A DNA stretch of 64,000 nucleotides from Salvator merianae (lineage: Eukaryota; Chordata; Lepidosauria; Squamata; Teiidae). Under the pieces are notes generated by a model, which saw only the letters and a list, made by a program, of their open reading frames with translations, made no database searches and was not told where the DNA came from. Of the stretch, positions 45,887-57,525 are shown piece after piece. Location: positions 546,144 through 610,143 of the forward strand of contig QVOM02000560.1 of the NCBI GenBank assembly GCA_003586115.2. Reading direction: 5' to 3'. How positions within the stretch are numbered: position 1 is the stretch's first letter; each line of letters opens with the position of its first letter. A program made the translations under genes and the position numbers.

Positions 45887-48800
45887 GATGGCTGCAGGAG
45901 GGAGACATTAAAACTCTTAAATAATCCCTTTAAAAGTTTGCTTATAGAGACAAATTAGAGCCTACATCAAAGTGTTGTAATTTCTTTTATTTCAGCTCAG
46001 GACTATCATATTCGATTTTTCAAGGATTGAGACAGAGATTGTGTATGCTTCTACTCATGTATAGGCAGCTCCCTCAGTTCATTTCCATCCCTCTACATGC
46101 TAAATAAGGAAAGGCCCTCATGACCTGATAGTGAATGGGCTGCACATATTTTTGTGCCCCTGGTTCACCACAAACGTGAAACATCAAACCAAGTAATTGA
46201 AGCTACCTGGCTTTGATATTCTCACCACCAGCACACTGCCACTACACCACTTGACAGTTCTCTCCACTGTTGGACAGAAGTTGCCTAAAACTAGAATCTT
46301 CAGAAATAGGACCAAAATTTCTAGGTGGAAGACTTGAGTTCTTTACAAGCTTCATTTTGATCCACTGTGGTACAAGGCATCGTTTGGTAGGAACCAAGCG
46401 AGACTTCTAACTCAACCTCACTACTTCTCCATAGCCCTCACGGCCTAGGGAGGTCTAGACATAAACATGATATGCCTCCCACCCTAGTCATGGTATAAGA
46501 GGATCCCACTGCAGGATGGCTCTTGTTGTGTCTGTTAGGAAGCAGCTGTAAGAGGAGAAATATTTCATTTCTTTCCTATCCTTCAAAATTGCATGAATTC
46601 TGTTATAAAATCGCATAGGTTGCTACATGGCTGCCTCATTGCTAGATAGAAGAAATTTCAGAGACCGAGATATTTTTCTCCTTTCTTTTTCTTCTTCCCA
46701 TGTAATTCAAAGAGAAAAGAATGCCTATATTCCTTTCCACCTGGATCCAATTGCCTCCCTTTTCTCTATTAACATTCTTGCACACATTCAGCATTGCTTG
46801 AGTACCAAGATTGTAATAGTCTTAACCAGAAAAAAAGGAGAAAAAGTAAAGAAACTTACCAGTTTTTTAGGGGATTTAGCTCTTCAAAAATGAATGGAAT
46901 TCTGTTTACTTCTCTTGTAATTCCCCTCTCATTAATACATAAGTAAATAAATAAATAAGAAAAACCAATATGCAATTGCTCTTCTACAAATACAGAAACC
47001 TTACAGCACTGTAGAAAATGCATAAAAGATTAGATAGAACTGAGATTCTTCTTGCTCCATCCAGTGCTTCAGGAAAATGTTCCCAACTTTTCTTTTAAAA
47101 TGTGTTTTCAAGGCAGAGAGCAAGACACAGTCCTACTTAGAATGTATTTGATTGTTAGTGATGTTGCTCATGGAAACTGAGAGCTCCCATGTGTCTGTCT
47201 CAATTAATTAGAAGAGAAATGAAGGAAGAAAAGTAAAATGCATGTATTTGTGGTAGTATGACTGAAGGCCAAATTGAGACCATATTGACTCAAGGAGTTA
47301 AGGTGTTTTTGGAAACGAGTAGCAGCCAACAGAAATTTTCAAGTGGAGGAGAGAGGAATGGGCATGGATGGCAAAGACTACTGCACCATCCAGTACTATA
47401 TCCCTGTGCATTTTATTAGTGGTAGGACTGCAACTAATTGCTACAGTGATTTTTCTCCATCATTGCCTGTGTGGACATCATCAGCTGCTTCAATTATTAC
47501 TTCTTGATATGGAAGTCCAATTGCTTTCTTATCAGTACAGCTAGTGGGAGGGGTAGCACCCAAGAACAGGGATGGGAGTGTATCAGATGTAACTTATTGG
47601 AAACCTAGGCTTTGGGTCAGTGCTTGCACAAGATAGCCAGATTCAGATCAGAAGTAAAGTGTGTCCCAATGGATATCCTTTATATGTTGCTGAAGAACGC
47701 TTCAGCTAGTTTCAAGTTGAAAGATACCGGCATCTCAGGCCAAATCATAGTGGCAGAATAATGGTTCACATAATGATGTGCTATACATGGCATGCAGCTT
47801 CTGCTGTTATGGACCCAATAGGTGGATTGAAAGTGTAGAACATCTCACAGCCTTCAGACTCACTCTCAGACAGTTTTCCCATGCAGAATCCTGTGCCTGC
47901 AGGAAGGTGGAGACAGAAGCCAAGGAAGAAGCTCAGGTAGGGCCAACAGTTAGTCTACAACTGCATCCACTCAGGCACTACCATGCACTAGACCCCTTGG
48001 CCTAGAAAATTGTTCCATGCAAAAACCTGTACCTCCTCCAAGGTAACAGTGCCCAGCCTGGCAAACTGCAGGGCAACCTGACACCACTAAGCCACCCCCA
48101 GGAGCAATGGCACCTCCTCCAGGAGAGCTTCATTTGAATCATTTATCCTCACTCCCTTTCTGACTGGTTATTCAATTGCATTCCTGGACGTGTTCACTTT
48201 TTTGTTCCCAGCCCCAGCAAATGTCCCATAATCATCTTCACCCACTTCTATTTTTGCCCAGATATTTGCTGCCAGTGTTCAACTTTCTTCAGTGCTTTTA
48301 TAATTTAGTTGACTGTTGTAAACTGGAAAACAGATTTTCCAAATACTTCACTTCCATGTTTCACACTGTCATGAGAGTGCATACTGGTACAGTTTTGCTT
48401 TGTATGTACTCAGTTGTGTCTAATAGGACTGCACTTGATCTAGTGTCCTTTTTTTAAAATACATTGCCATAGAACTGGAAAATGAAAACCCATATGTCCA
48501 TATAGAAATCCACAAGGAGACCCTTCTAGTTCTTCAAAGATCTTAAAAAAAAAAAAAAAATCACAGGAACTTTGCAAAAATTCAATTTCCATCCATCTAT
48601 AAGCAGAGTACAGTGGTTCCATTAAAGCTGTGGGTGGAATGCTGTACATGGACCTTTAATTCAGATTAAGGATCTGTGCAATACACTTCTAGGCCTCATA
48701 GATCTGCATATTCAAGTGGATCTATGAGGCCATGCACCCCATTAGTCCACATGTTTGCATTTGACAGAACATGATTCGGATTAAATGTGTATACCAGTGA

Positions 48801-49618
48801 ACCAGCAGGGTCCTGGTATGGAAGACTGAAGGTCTGCAGAAGGCATGCTTTGCATGTTCAGGTCTACTGGGGAATGCCTTTCAGTAGCCCTCCATAGTCT
48901 GCCAACAAAAAACACCCCCAGAAGCCCCAAGATGAAGAACATTTATTGCTAGCCCTTGGAGGCATTGGGGTGTGGCCGCAAAACTCATGTGACCTTCACA
49001 GCCACACCTGGGTGGATCTTATCAATGTTGTCCTGCCCACACCTTCCCACTGTAAAATTTAATCTGATTTATACAGACTAGAAACTTACTGAAAGTGATT
49101 ACCACACTTGAGGCATTTCAGTTCAAATGGAGGCATTTTCAAATTTTAATTACTAAAATTAGGAGGCCAAGGAGAACTTGACAGAATGATCCAAAAACAT
49201 CACATCTTCAGAGGATATTTTCAAGGACACACAACGGGAACAAAAATGGGGGTGAGGACAAGTGAATATCATAAAAAGCTTGACCTGAAAAGAAAAATGG
49301 AAAATAAAATCAAAAGGGTGGCAATGATGGAGAAACACGTCTCATTGATTTCAGCAGAATGTGGTGTGTTTTTTTCTTTTTGCCTTTTATGAATGATTTT
49401 GTCATGATTTTTTGCAAACTAGCTCTCTTTAACTTGGTAGATGTATGTCAGTCACTTAAGGTCACTAAAGATAGAAACTGACTCCAAATAAATTTAAAAA
49501 AATAATGAATTATTATCATTATTATTTTCTTCTTAAAAATGTATTCACCTTAAAATTAAGGGTTACATTATGCCTATTACAAACCTGTCCAATTTGTTTA
49601 ATATATTATAGATGAAAT
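45887..49618. other. Spacer between OR-3 and the separated end of OR-6
   Basis: Paralogous to 34482-38553 and 61070-64000 over nearly its whole length. There are no genes; short open frames do not agree between the copies. Confidence 0.55.
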
Positions 49619-49657
49619 TCAAATGATTGGATTCTTTGAAATATGCTTAAGATGGAG

Positions 49658-49661
49658 CATT
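49658..49661. repeat. Target-site duplication of LTR element, left copy
   Basis: CATT, matching CATT at 57522-57525. The uninterrupted sequence in OR-5 is GCATTTTCC. Confidence 0.8.
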
Positions 49662-50871
49662 TGTTAAAGGCCGAGCTCTGGGAAGATATTTTGGGGAAAT
49701 TAGCTTCTGCCCAGATATTAGACCTTTGTAGGGATCGATATTTTGGTTCTGGTTTTAATAATGCTAAATTGACATAGGAAATGCAAATAAAGGGGAGGTA
49801 GTCCTTGAAAAGAATGGTGCATCTTTTATTATAACCCAGCAAAAAGATTGAAATCCAAAGAAATAGCCATAAACAAAGTAATTTGTTAGAATAAGCCAGT
49901 TTCATAGGTAGGATAGGTAGTTTGGCATTTGGAAAGCAAAAAGAAAAAGGCTTGGCTCCAAACTAAGTAAGGAGACCTATTTAGTGTGTGTAAAAGAGGT
50001 AGAAGGCGGGGGGGGAGAGAAAGAGAGAGAGAGTCTGGAAGAAGCTAGCAATGCAGACTAAAGAATGTCCTCAGCACTAAGGGATAACTCTCACCATCTG
50101 TAGTCTTCTCCAGATGAAACTTCATTATGGCAAAAAGGACAATCTGGGGGAAAAGATGCATGGGTCTCTTGCAGGCAAAAATGCATGAAAAATCAGAGAA
50201 TGGGATGTAGACATGGCTCCACAACTCTTACTCCTTTAGAAGCAAAAACAGCTCTTTTGCCAAGGGGCATAGAGAGATATGGAATCCCTCTTATAGTGAA
50301 ATCAGCTCTTAGCGAAGGTAAAAATGGCGCTGAGATGCTTTCTTCTTCTCCTGCTCCATAATGTCTTCTTCTCCGTCCTCAGCTCCTGCTAACTCCTCTC
50401 TTCTCCTAACTTCTTCTAACTTAACTTAACTTTCTAATAGAAAAACCTGAACTTTTTATATTCTTTTTCCCAAACAGAAAAAGGAGGAAACTTATTTTAG
50501 CAGAGCAAACATGTGCTTTTTCACGTAGACAGACAGATAACTACTCTGGTTGATTAGCTTAATTGTTGCTATTTACATTCTTAAAGAGGAGTTCTCAAGG
50601 TGTAAGTTTGAACAATGGAATAGTTGATCGTCAAATAGTTGCCCAACCTTTTGTTAACTATTAATGCACAATTTCCTGAGCTTCTCTGAGCCGCCAGGTT
50701 AACTATTCAAGAGATAAGCAGAGAAAATCAGTTTCTACAGAGTCCAGGGATTCTGGTCAGATTCTCTGTATTTGAAATCCTTATAGTTATATTTCATAGG
50801 ATCCATGCCAATCTGTACATAGTTATGCGCTCCAGTTTCTGTCTGGCATGGCTACAAGTATCTGCGTTACA
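49662..50871 (-). repeat. 3' LTR (left copy)
   Basis: 1210 bp, almost identical to 56313-57521. In transcript orientation it contains a TATA-like GAATATAAAAAG and, further on, an AATAAA polyadenylation signal. Confidence 0.93.
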
Positions 50872-50887
50872 ATTCCCCCCGTTCTAG
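50872..50887 (-). other. Polypurine tract of the LTR element
   Basis: Read on the minus strand, GAACGGGGGGAAT directly precedes the TG of the 3' LTR, as expected for the plus-strand primer. Confidence 0.7.
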
Positions 50888-52705
50888 ACAAAATACTCCC
50901 AGTATTTTTGTCTAGACATAAAACTTTATACTCGATAAGACTTTATAGGCCTGAAATGAAACTTTTGGGGAATGTTCTCAGAGGTTTTCTTAATGCAATT
51001 CCAGTTTAAGATTAAGGCAAGTATTTGTCCAGTGAATAAAATCACAATTGAATGTAGAACCAAATTCAGAATTCAAAATTCAAACAAGAGAACTCTCAGA
51101 AAGACTGCATTCTCCATATCTATGGCGATGCTAAAAAAAAATTGCTCTCGGTAAAAACATCTCTTGACTTCTTAATGTTTGGTACTGTGGATCTTGAGCT
51201 CCCTAACTTGCCCAGTGATATAATCTAATAAATGTTCCTATAAAAGAAAAACAAAAACAAAAAACAATCCTAAAATCATGTACCAGCTGGGGAAAGGAAA
51301 GGGAAAGATATAAAGATGAAAGCAAGTAAAGAAAATTAAGCATAATCATAATCAAAACATTTCAAATAACAATCATATATCATAATGCAACTGTTTCAAT
51401 GCTGGGAATGGTCTCCTTCAATAGGAGTCAGGCACCAATGCAAAAATCAATATGTTGAATAACTTATAACAATAAAAATGCAACAATTGGCAACAATATA
51501 TATCAAATGCATTAGAAAAATAACAATAACATATAGAAAAGCAACAGTTGACTTGGCAACTTGATCCAGGATCTTCTGTCTTCTGTATCTATATGCAAGA
51601 GTCTCAGTTCAAAGTTCTCAACATGTAACAGTTCCTTGTTTCACAGTTCCAGATATTGGCATTAAATTTCTTATGACAAGGTAGCAATGTTCATATAATT
51701 GAAAAGTTCCAAGTTCTACAGTTCTTTGCTTTGTTTAGATACTGGCATCAAGTCTTTGGCTCAATTCATAGTAGAAAAGTTCTCAGTTCTCTGCAGATTG
51801 TTGGCTCAGCTCACAGTCTTTTCAGGTTAACAGTTCTGCATGTAGACACAACTGTGGTAAAATCTTCAAACAGCTGCTACACCTTTCATTGCAGAGATCC
51901 AATTGTCCAATGGTGCACTGATTCCAGCTATGACCCGGAACACATGTTGATCTCTCTTTCTTCTTCCATGGAAGAAAAGATGCTTCTTCTTCTTTCCCTT
52001 ACTAAAGGATTCCCTATTCTATACTATAGAGTAAATAACGGGGGAAGAAAGAAAGGAAATAAAGAAAGGAAAAAGGAGGACTGCATTTGGGGCAATCCCA
52101 GACAAAACTTGGGGTTTTAGAAATCATTGTTGTATAGAAAGAGCAAGAAGAAAAGGGATTTCAATGAAAAGGAAAATAAAACTGTATGGGAGCAATGCCA
52201 TTTCTCCCTGGAGCTCAAATGAGAATTTAAAATCAAAACTGTCAAAAGCAAAAGCAAAAATTTAAAAATAATAATAATAAAAATAAAAACTTTCCAGCTG
52301 CAGTCTACACAGTAAAAAGGGGAGAGAAAAAAAAAACTTTCAAAGCAAAAATAAATCTTAAAAAGGAAAACTTTTCTTTTCTTCAAAATCAAAATTCTGA
52401 GAATTCAAAGGATCACCACTAGGGATGCACAGCAATCAATCAGGAAACACTTACAGTTCCTGACCATACACAGAGTTCAGCTCTGTTCATGAATAGTTTA
52501 GGCTTGCCCTTCCAGTCCTTCAGCTGAGAAGAATTCCCAAACCATTCAGAGCAAAACAATGGGTAAACAATCACCCACTGAGCTACTAAATAAGCTTAAA
52601 AACAAACATACCAGAGTAAACAAATGCTAAGAGCCTTATGCCTTGCAGCAAAACCTTTGGACTGAAAAGAAAAATGGGGGCTCATGCCATTCTTCCAGTA
52701 GTAAA
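50888..52705 (-). other. Non-coding 3' interior of the LTR element
   Basis: 1.8 kb with no open frame that I recognise. In an autonomous retrovirus this would hold pol/env sequence. It is A-rich on the plus strand with several AATAAT runs. Confidence 0.6.
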
Positions 52706-52904
52706 NNNNNNNNNNNNNNNNNNNNNNNNNNNNNNNNNNNNNNNNNNNNNNNNNNNNNNNNNNNNNNNNNNNNNNNNNNNNNNNNNNNNNNNNNNNNNNN
52801 NNNNNNNNNNNNNNNNNNNNNNNNNNNNNNNNNNNNNNNNNNNNNNNNNNNNNNNNNNNNNNNNNNNNNNNNNNNNNNNNNNNNNNNNNNNNNNNNNNNN
52901 NNNN
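52706..52904. other. Assembly gap (199 N)
   Basis: A run of N inside the LTR element. Confidence 1.
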
Positions 52905-54348
52905 TTTTACACCTGAGATCACCTTTTGGCAACGTCCTAGCATTCAAAGCTAATTGGAAACCTAAAACCAATCCTAATAGATAGGCTCCTGTCACTGCTG
53001 GAAGATCTACAGGTTGCACTTCACAAACTTTCTCCTGTGGTTCCAACTCCAACTCTGGACTACTCTTACACACACAAGCCTCAAAATCTAAACACCCAAA
53101 TCTGCTCTCTTTATGAAACAATGACCCTGTAAGGTTGTCTCCTTCCTGTGCCTCAAATGGAACTTCTTGCCTGGTTGAGCTGGTTGTGTCATTCCTAGAC
53201 AAACCACTACCAGGTCTAACTTCCCATTCAGCACACAAAAATGGATTCAAACCCTTTTCCATTGTCATATTTAAAGCAGTAGCAAATTTCTGTGTCCCCT
53301 GACTGTTAGGCTCGTTTTCAACACTAGTTACACAATGATCAATAATTTTATTTTCTAGAATGCTCTGAGGCACATCAACAATCTCAACTTCCACAGGCAA
53401 AGCAAGAGAAATCCTGTCTCTATGCTTCCCTGCTGCCATAACTCCAGATTCCTGTGCAGTCTGACTTTCAGACTGACTTTTTAAATCTATTGCAGGCTCC
53501 ATGAAACAGACACCATTTCCAGTGGAGGAAATTTTCCCACTGTTAGCAAGCTCCTTTTCTAGACAGACATTAATTTCAGTTCCCACATCCACACTGACCA
53601 TAGCTGCAACACTTGGAAAACAGCTTTCTACTCCAGTGGATAAGTGGCTACCAAGCGATCTGAGACCAACATTTCTCTCTGCAGCTTCCTGGCTACTTCC
53701 TGACATCACACAATTACTGCACTTAACTTCTGCATTATTACCAGTTTCAGCTTCAACATCAGATTATTTTTCCTGCACACTACACACATTATCTCCTATG
53801 GATTCAGGTACATGATCACAAGGCACACCTAACACAATTTCTACATTCTTGCTTTCTGTAGCCTTCTGGTCATTTTCTAACACTGCAGTTCTACCAGATA
53901 CAATTCTTAAAGCATCCAATACATCTTTTCTTTCTTCTAAACACAATTTCTTAGTAGGAGGACAAATCTTTTTCTTAGGTTCGGGGCGACACAAACCCAA
54001 AATTCCCCGCTCAGATTGGCCCCTTTTAACATCAAAATCACAATCCTTAATCCCAGTAACCATTGTCAATTGCGGTGAGACAAAAGTCTCCCCACTTAAA
54101 GTCTGAGCAGGGCCCCTTCATGCATTACCACTACAAGCAAGGGGGGGGGCAGAAGGAGCAACAGTAGGGCAATTACTGTTAGTGGCAAGGGCAGGCAGTC
54201 TGGCAGCAGCAATTTCTGCTTCCCTTCGTGCCCTTGTCAAAGCCTCCAACAGAAAACTGTCCTCTTTTCTATCAAACATTTTCATATCAAAACCCAATTT
54301 CTTTAATTCATTCCACAACATGCTACGAAAACTAGGTTCTTGGCTGGA
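52905..54348 (-). pseudogene. Downstream frame of the LTR element, broken by in-frame stops
   Basis: The reading frame of the Gag-like gene stays open beyond its TGA (54349-54351), except for a second TGA at 54118-54120 and a TAA at 53764-53766, up to the assembly gap. The three segments have 77, 117 and more than 280 codons without frameshift. The products are acidic and Ser/Thr-rich, with one hydrophobic segment near the gap (AYLLGLVLGFQLAL). I recognise no protease, polymerase or envelope domain. It may be a decayed extension of the gag frame or an unknown accessory protein. Confidence 0.55.
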
Positions 54349-56079
54349 TCATTGCCTCTGCATTTGAGAAGCAGGCTGAGACATTAATAACTGCTGAGGC
54401 TGCCTGTTTTGGGCTGATTGCCTCTGATCATGGGGAAACCTCCTATTCTGGGTTCCAGTTCCAATTTTCATATTGGAATTTGTCACCAAGGTATTAATGG
54501 GTTCTTTTTGAACTTTTTCCCTCTCTTTCCTTTTTATATTTAACTGTCCTGCCTCTTTCAAAATTCTAGCTGCTTTGTGTACTGCTTCTACAAACTCTTG
54601 GTAGGTAATTCCTGTTCTATCATATGAAACCAAGGCAAGTTTTAAGGAAGGAGAAAGCCCAAACCAAATCTCTTCAATAAGCTGGCTGTGTGCAAGCTCA
54701 TCAAAAGATTCTCCACTTTCCTCTTCTTCCTCATCTGGAGGCATTAATCCAGCAATGGTGGCTAATATTATTTTTCTCTGCATGTACATTTCTGGGTATT
54801 CATAAGGGGACTGCACTTCATTTTGGAAGATACGGGTTAAACTTTTACCAGGATGAAAAGTTTGTAGCATTGCTGCAGCCCAATCAGCCATCGTATCCGT
54901 CGAAGAAGAAACGGAAGAAATTTCAATTTCCATAGCCGGGGCATCAGAAGGAGTAATGCATGCCCGTGCTAACTGTGTAAGATCCTGCCCACTCCATAGT
55001 TCCGATTGCTGCCACACCTTAGAAATCCATTCAATGCATGTTTCCTTGTTTAAAACACCAAATTGTTTTGCCAAAGCTTGGATTTCTTGCATCTTAAAGG
55101 GAAAAGATTCTGTCACCTTTTCTCTAGTAATGGCTCCTCCATCCCCAATCTTGCTAATATCCTTTATCCTAATGGGGGCCATCCTGCGCTTATTGGTAGG
55201 AGGAATCCATTTAGATTTCTCCTTCTGACTCCAAGCTGTCTTTTCCATTGGGTCCACACTATCCTTTTGTGGCTCAGAATGTACCTCCATAGATCTTACT
55301 GGAGCCAACAATGCCTCAGCGATCATGGGGGAAACATTCTTTGCCCTAATAGCTGCCACGACTCCCCGCTGTGTCACTAGCTGTGTCTCCAACTCTTTAA
55401 TCCTTGCTTCACACACCTCATGATTCACTAAACTGGATTGCTCACTAGCTTTTGAGACCAAAAAGAACGCTGCTGACTTTGCCTCTTCTAATTGCTGTCT
55501 TAAAATGTCCAGTTGTTGCTCTGCAATCTCTCTAGCTTTCCCTGCTTCTGATAGTTGGGCTCTTGCTTCTCGCAAAGCTTCTACCAGCTGGACTTTCTCT
55601 GCAGTAGCAGAGGTTTGAGCCAGATGAAACCTCTCACTCTCTACCTGCAACTGTCTACGTAATTCCTCTATCTCTAATTTAAATTTCTCCCTTTCTAATT
55701 CTAGCTGTCTTCTCAATTCTGCCTGTTGTTGCCTTTCCTTTTCTATATCTGTTCTCATTTGCTCTGTACGGTCAGCCCAGTCTTGAGAACATACTTTCAA
55801 TTGCTGCCTCAAGTCTGAAATAATCTCCTCTTTGGCCTGTACTGTTTCTTCTAAAGCCCCAATTGCTTTCCAAGTACCCCATATTGCAACTGATGTTTTA
55901 GTTTCTCTATTAAATTTAAATTTGGAAAAATATTCTTCATAACCACGTACAAGGATTTCTTTTACCCTTTCTTTATTCTTGAAAATTTCAGGATGCCATA
56001 TGCATGAACCCTGGGCTTCTATCCATTGCCTTAGTTTGTCTGGTTTTTCCTCTTTCCTAAACAACAAACCTTCTGCCAT
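54349..56079 (-). CDS. Gag-like protein of the LTR element (576 aa)
   Basis: An uninterrupted 576-codon frame about 230 bp inside the 5' LTR, the usual place of gag. Regions: N-terminal segment rich in aromatic and basic residues (1-70), long predicted coiled coil with Glu/Arg/Gln heptads (about 75-240), basic linker (about 265-310), helical capsid-like region (about 330-520, with EIQALAKQFG and ATIAGLMP), and a Gln-rich tail (545-576). I see no Cys-His zinc knuckle. Assignment as Gag rests on position, length and layout rather than a clear family match. The coiled coil is unusual for orthoretroviral Gag. It is probably intact, but without pol it would need enzymes from another element. Confidence 0.65.
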   Translation of the reverse strand: MAEGLLFRKEEKPDKLRQWIEAQGSCIWHPEIFKNKERVKEILVRGYEEYFSKFKFNRETKTSVAIWGTWKAIGALEETVQAKEEIISDLRQQLKVCSQDWADRTEQMRTDIEKERQQQAELRRQLELEREKFKLEIEELRRQLQVESERFHLAQTSATAEKVQLVEALREARAQLSEAGKAREIAEQQLDILRQQLEEAKSAAFFLVSKASEQSSLVNHEVCEARIKELETQLVTQRGVVAAIRAKNVSPMIAEALLAPVRSMEVHSEPQKDSVDPMEKTAWSQKEKSKWIPPTNKRRMAPIRIKDISKIGDGGAITREKVTESFPFKMQEIQALAKQFGVLNKETCIEWISKVWQQSELWSGQDLTQLARACITPSDAPAMEIEISSVSSSTDTMADWAAAMLQTFHPGKSLTRIFQNEVQSPYEYPEMYMQRKIILATIAGLMPPDEEEEESGESFDELAHSQLIEEIWFGLSPSLKLALVSYDRTGITYQEFVEAVHKAARILKEAGQLNIKRKEREKVQKEPINTLVTNSNMKIGTGTQNRRFPHDQRQSAQNRQPQQLLMSQPASQMQRQ

Positions 56080-56289
56080 GTTCCCTTTCTCAAAATTGCA
56101 GAAAAACTACCAAATTCTCACAAATTCTCACAAAAACAGTAAAAAAAACTTCCAAAACAGTTTGCTGTGCACTTAAAAGTAACTTTTTGGTAAAGATTCA
56201 ATCAGATAGAGCACTTTCTAGCCAAATTAGCGCCCAAACTCGTGTACACGATTCCCACTTTACTTTAAACACGTGTATTTAACGAGTTC

Positions 56290-56312
56290 CAATGCCCCGT
56301 TCTCCACCAAAC
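56290..56312 (-). other. Primer-binding-site candidate of the LTR element
   Basis: Three bases beyond the end of the 5' LTR the minus strand reads TGGTGGAGAACGGGGC. It starts with the TGG that pairs with tRNA CCA. The first nine bases would fit a tRNA-Ala 3' end; later bases do not fit well, so the tRNA is uncertain. Confidence 0.5.
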
Positions 56313-57521
56313 TGTTAAAGGCCGTGCTCTGGGAAGATATTTTGGGGAAATTAGCTTCTGCCCAGATATTAGACCTTTGTAGGGATCGATATTTTGGTTC
56401 TGGTTTTAATAACGCTAAATTGACATAGGAAATGCAAATAAAGGGGAGGTAGTCCTTGAAAAGAATGGTGCATCTTTTATTATAACCCAGCAAAAAGATT
56501 GAAATCCAAAGAAATAGCCATAAACAAAGTAATTTGTTAGAATCAGCCAGTTTCATAGGTAGGATAGGTAGTTTGGCATTTGGAAAGCAAAAAGAAAAAG
56601 GCTTGGCTCCAAACTAAGTAAGGAGACCTATTTAGTGTGTGTAAAAGAGGTAGAAGGGGGGGGGGAGAGAAAGAGAGAGAGAGTCTGGAAGAAGCTAGCA
56701 ATGCAGACTAAAGAATGTCCTCAGCACTAAGGGATAACTCTCACCATCTGTAGTCTTCTCCAGATGAAACTTCATTATGGCAAAAAGGACAATCTGGGGG
56801 GAAAGATGCATAGGTCTCTTGCAGGCAAAAATGCATGAAAAATCAGAGAATGGGATGTAGACATGGCTCCACAACCCTTACTTCTTTAGAAGCAAAAACA
56901 GCTCTTTTGCCAAGGGGCATAGAGAGATATGGAATCCCTCTTATAGTGAAATCAGCTCTTAGCGAAGGTAAAAATGGCGCTGAGATGCTTTCTTCTTCTC
57001 CTGCTCCATAATGTCTTCTCCTCCGTCCTCAGCTCCTGCTAACTCCTCTCTTCTCCTAACTTCTTCTAACTTAACTTAACTTTCTAATAGAAAAACCTGA
57101 ACTTTTTATATTCTTTTTCCCAAACAGAAAAAGGAGGAAACTTATTTTAGCAGAGCAAACATGTGCTTTTTCACGTAGACAGACAGATAACTACTCTGGT
57201 TGATTAGCTTAAATGTTGCTATTTACATTCTTAAAGAGGAGTTCTCAAGGTGTAAGTTTGAACAATGGACTAGTTGATCGTCAAATAGTTGCCCAACCTT
57301 TTGTTAACTATTAATGCGTAATTTCCTGAGCTTCTCTGAGCCGCCAGGTTAACTATTCAAGAGATAAGCAGAGAAAATCAGTTTCTACAGAGTCCAGGGA
57401 TTCTGGTCAGATTCTCTGTATTTGAAATCCTTATAGTTATATTTCATAGGATCCATGCCAATCTGTACATAGTTATGCGCTCCAGTTTCTGTCTGGCATG
57501 GCTACAAGTATCTGCGTTACA
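56313..57521 (-). repeat. 5' LTR (right copy)
   Basis: 1209 bp, direct repeat of 49662-50871. TATA-like GAATATAAAAA on the minus strand at 57103-57113 and AATAAA (minus) at 56476-56481 suggest U3, R and U5 in the usual order. Confidence 0.93.
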
Positions 57522-57525
57522 CATT
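57522..57525. repeat. Target-site duplication of LTR element, right copy
   Basis: CATT, within the codons of OR-6 (KYALWK-M). Confidence 0.8.

Larger units (their letters stand above)
49662..57521 (-). mobile_element. LTR retroelement (endogenous-retrovirus-like), Gag-like frame only
   Basis: 7860 bp bounded by two direct LTRs (49662-50871 and 56313-57521) that begin TG and end CA, with a 4-bp duplication CATT. It is transcribed on the minus strand: primer-binding-site candidate next to the right LTR, Gag-like frame 56079-54349, polypurine tract next to the left LTR. I find no reverse transcriptase, RNase H, integrase or envelope motif in either strand of the remaining ~3.4 kb, although 199 bp are unknown. 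The LTRs differ at roughly a dozen places I could see by eye (about 1%), so insertion was recent. A 4-bp duplication fits gammaretrovirus-like class I ERVs and some Gypsy elements; family not assigned. Confidence 0.88.

Noticed and set aside
49606..49905. 99-aa frame with a hydrophobic start in the left LTR (copy at 56260-56556)
   Set aside because: It lies within the LTR in both copies and its ends differ where it leaves the LTR. Nothing indicates a real product, although an LTR-encoded protein cannot be excluded.
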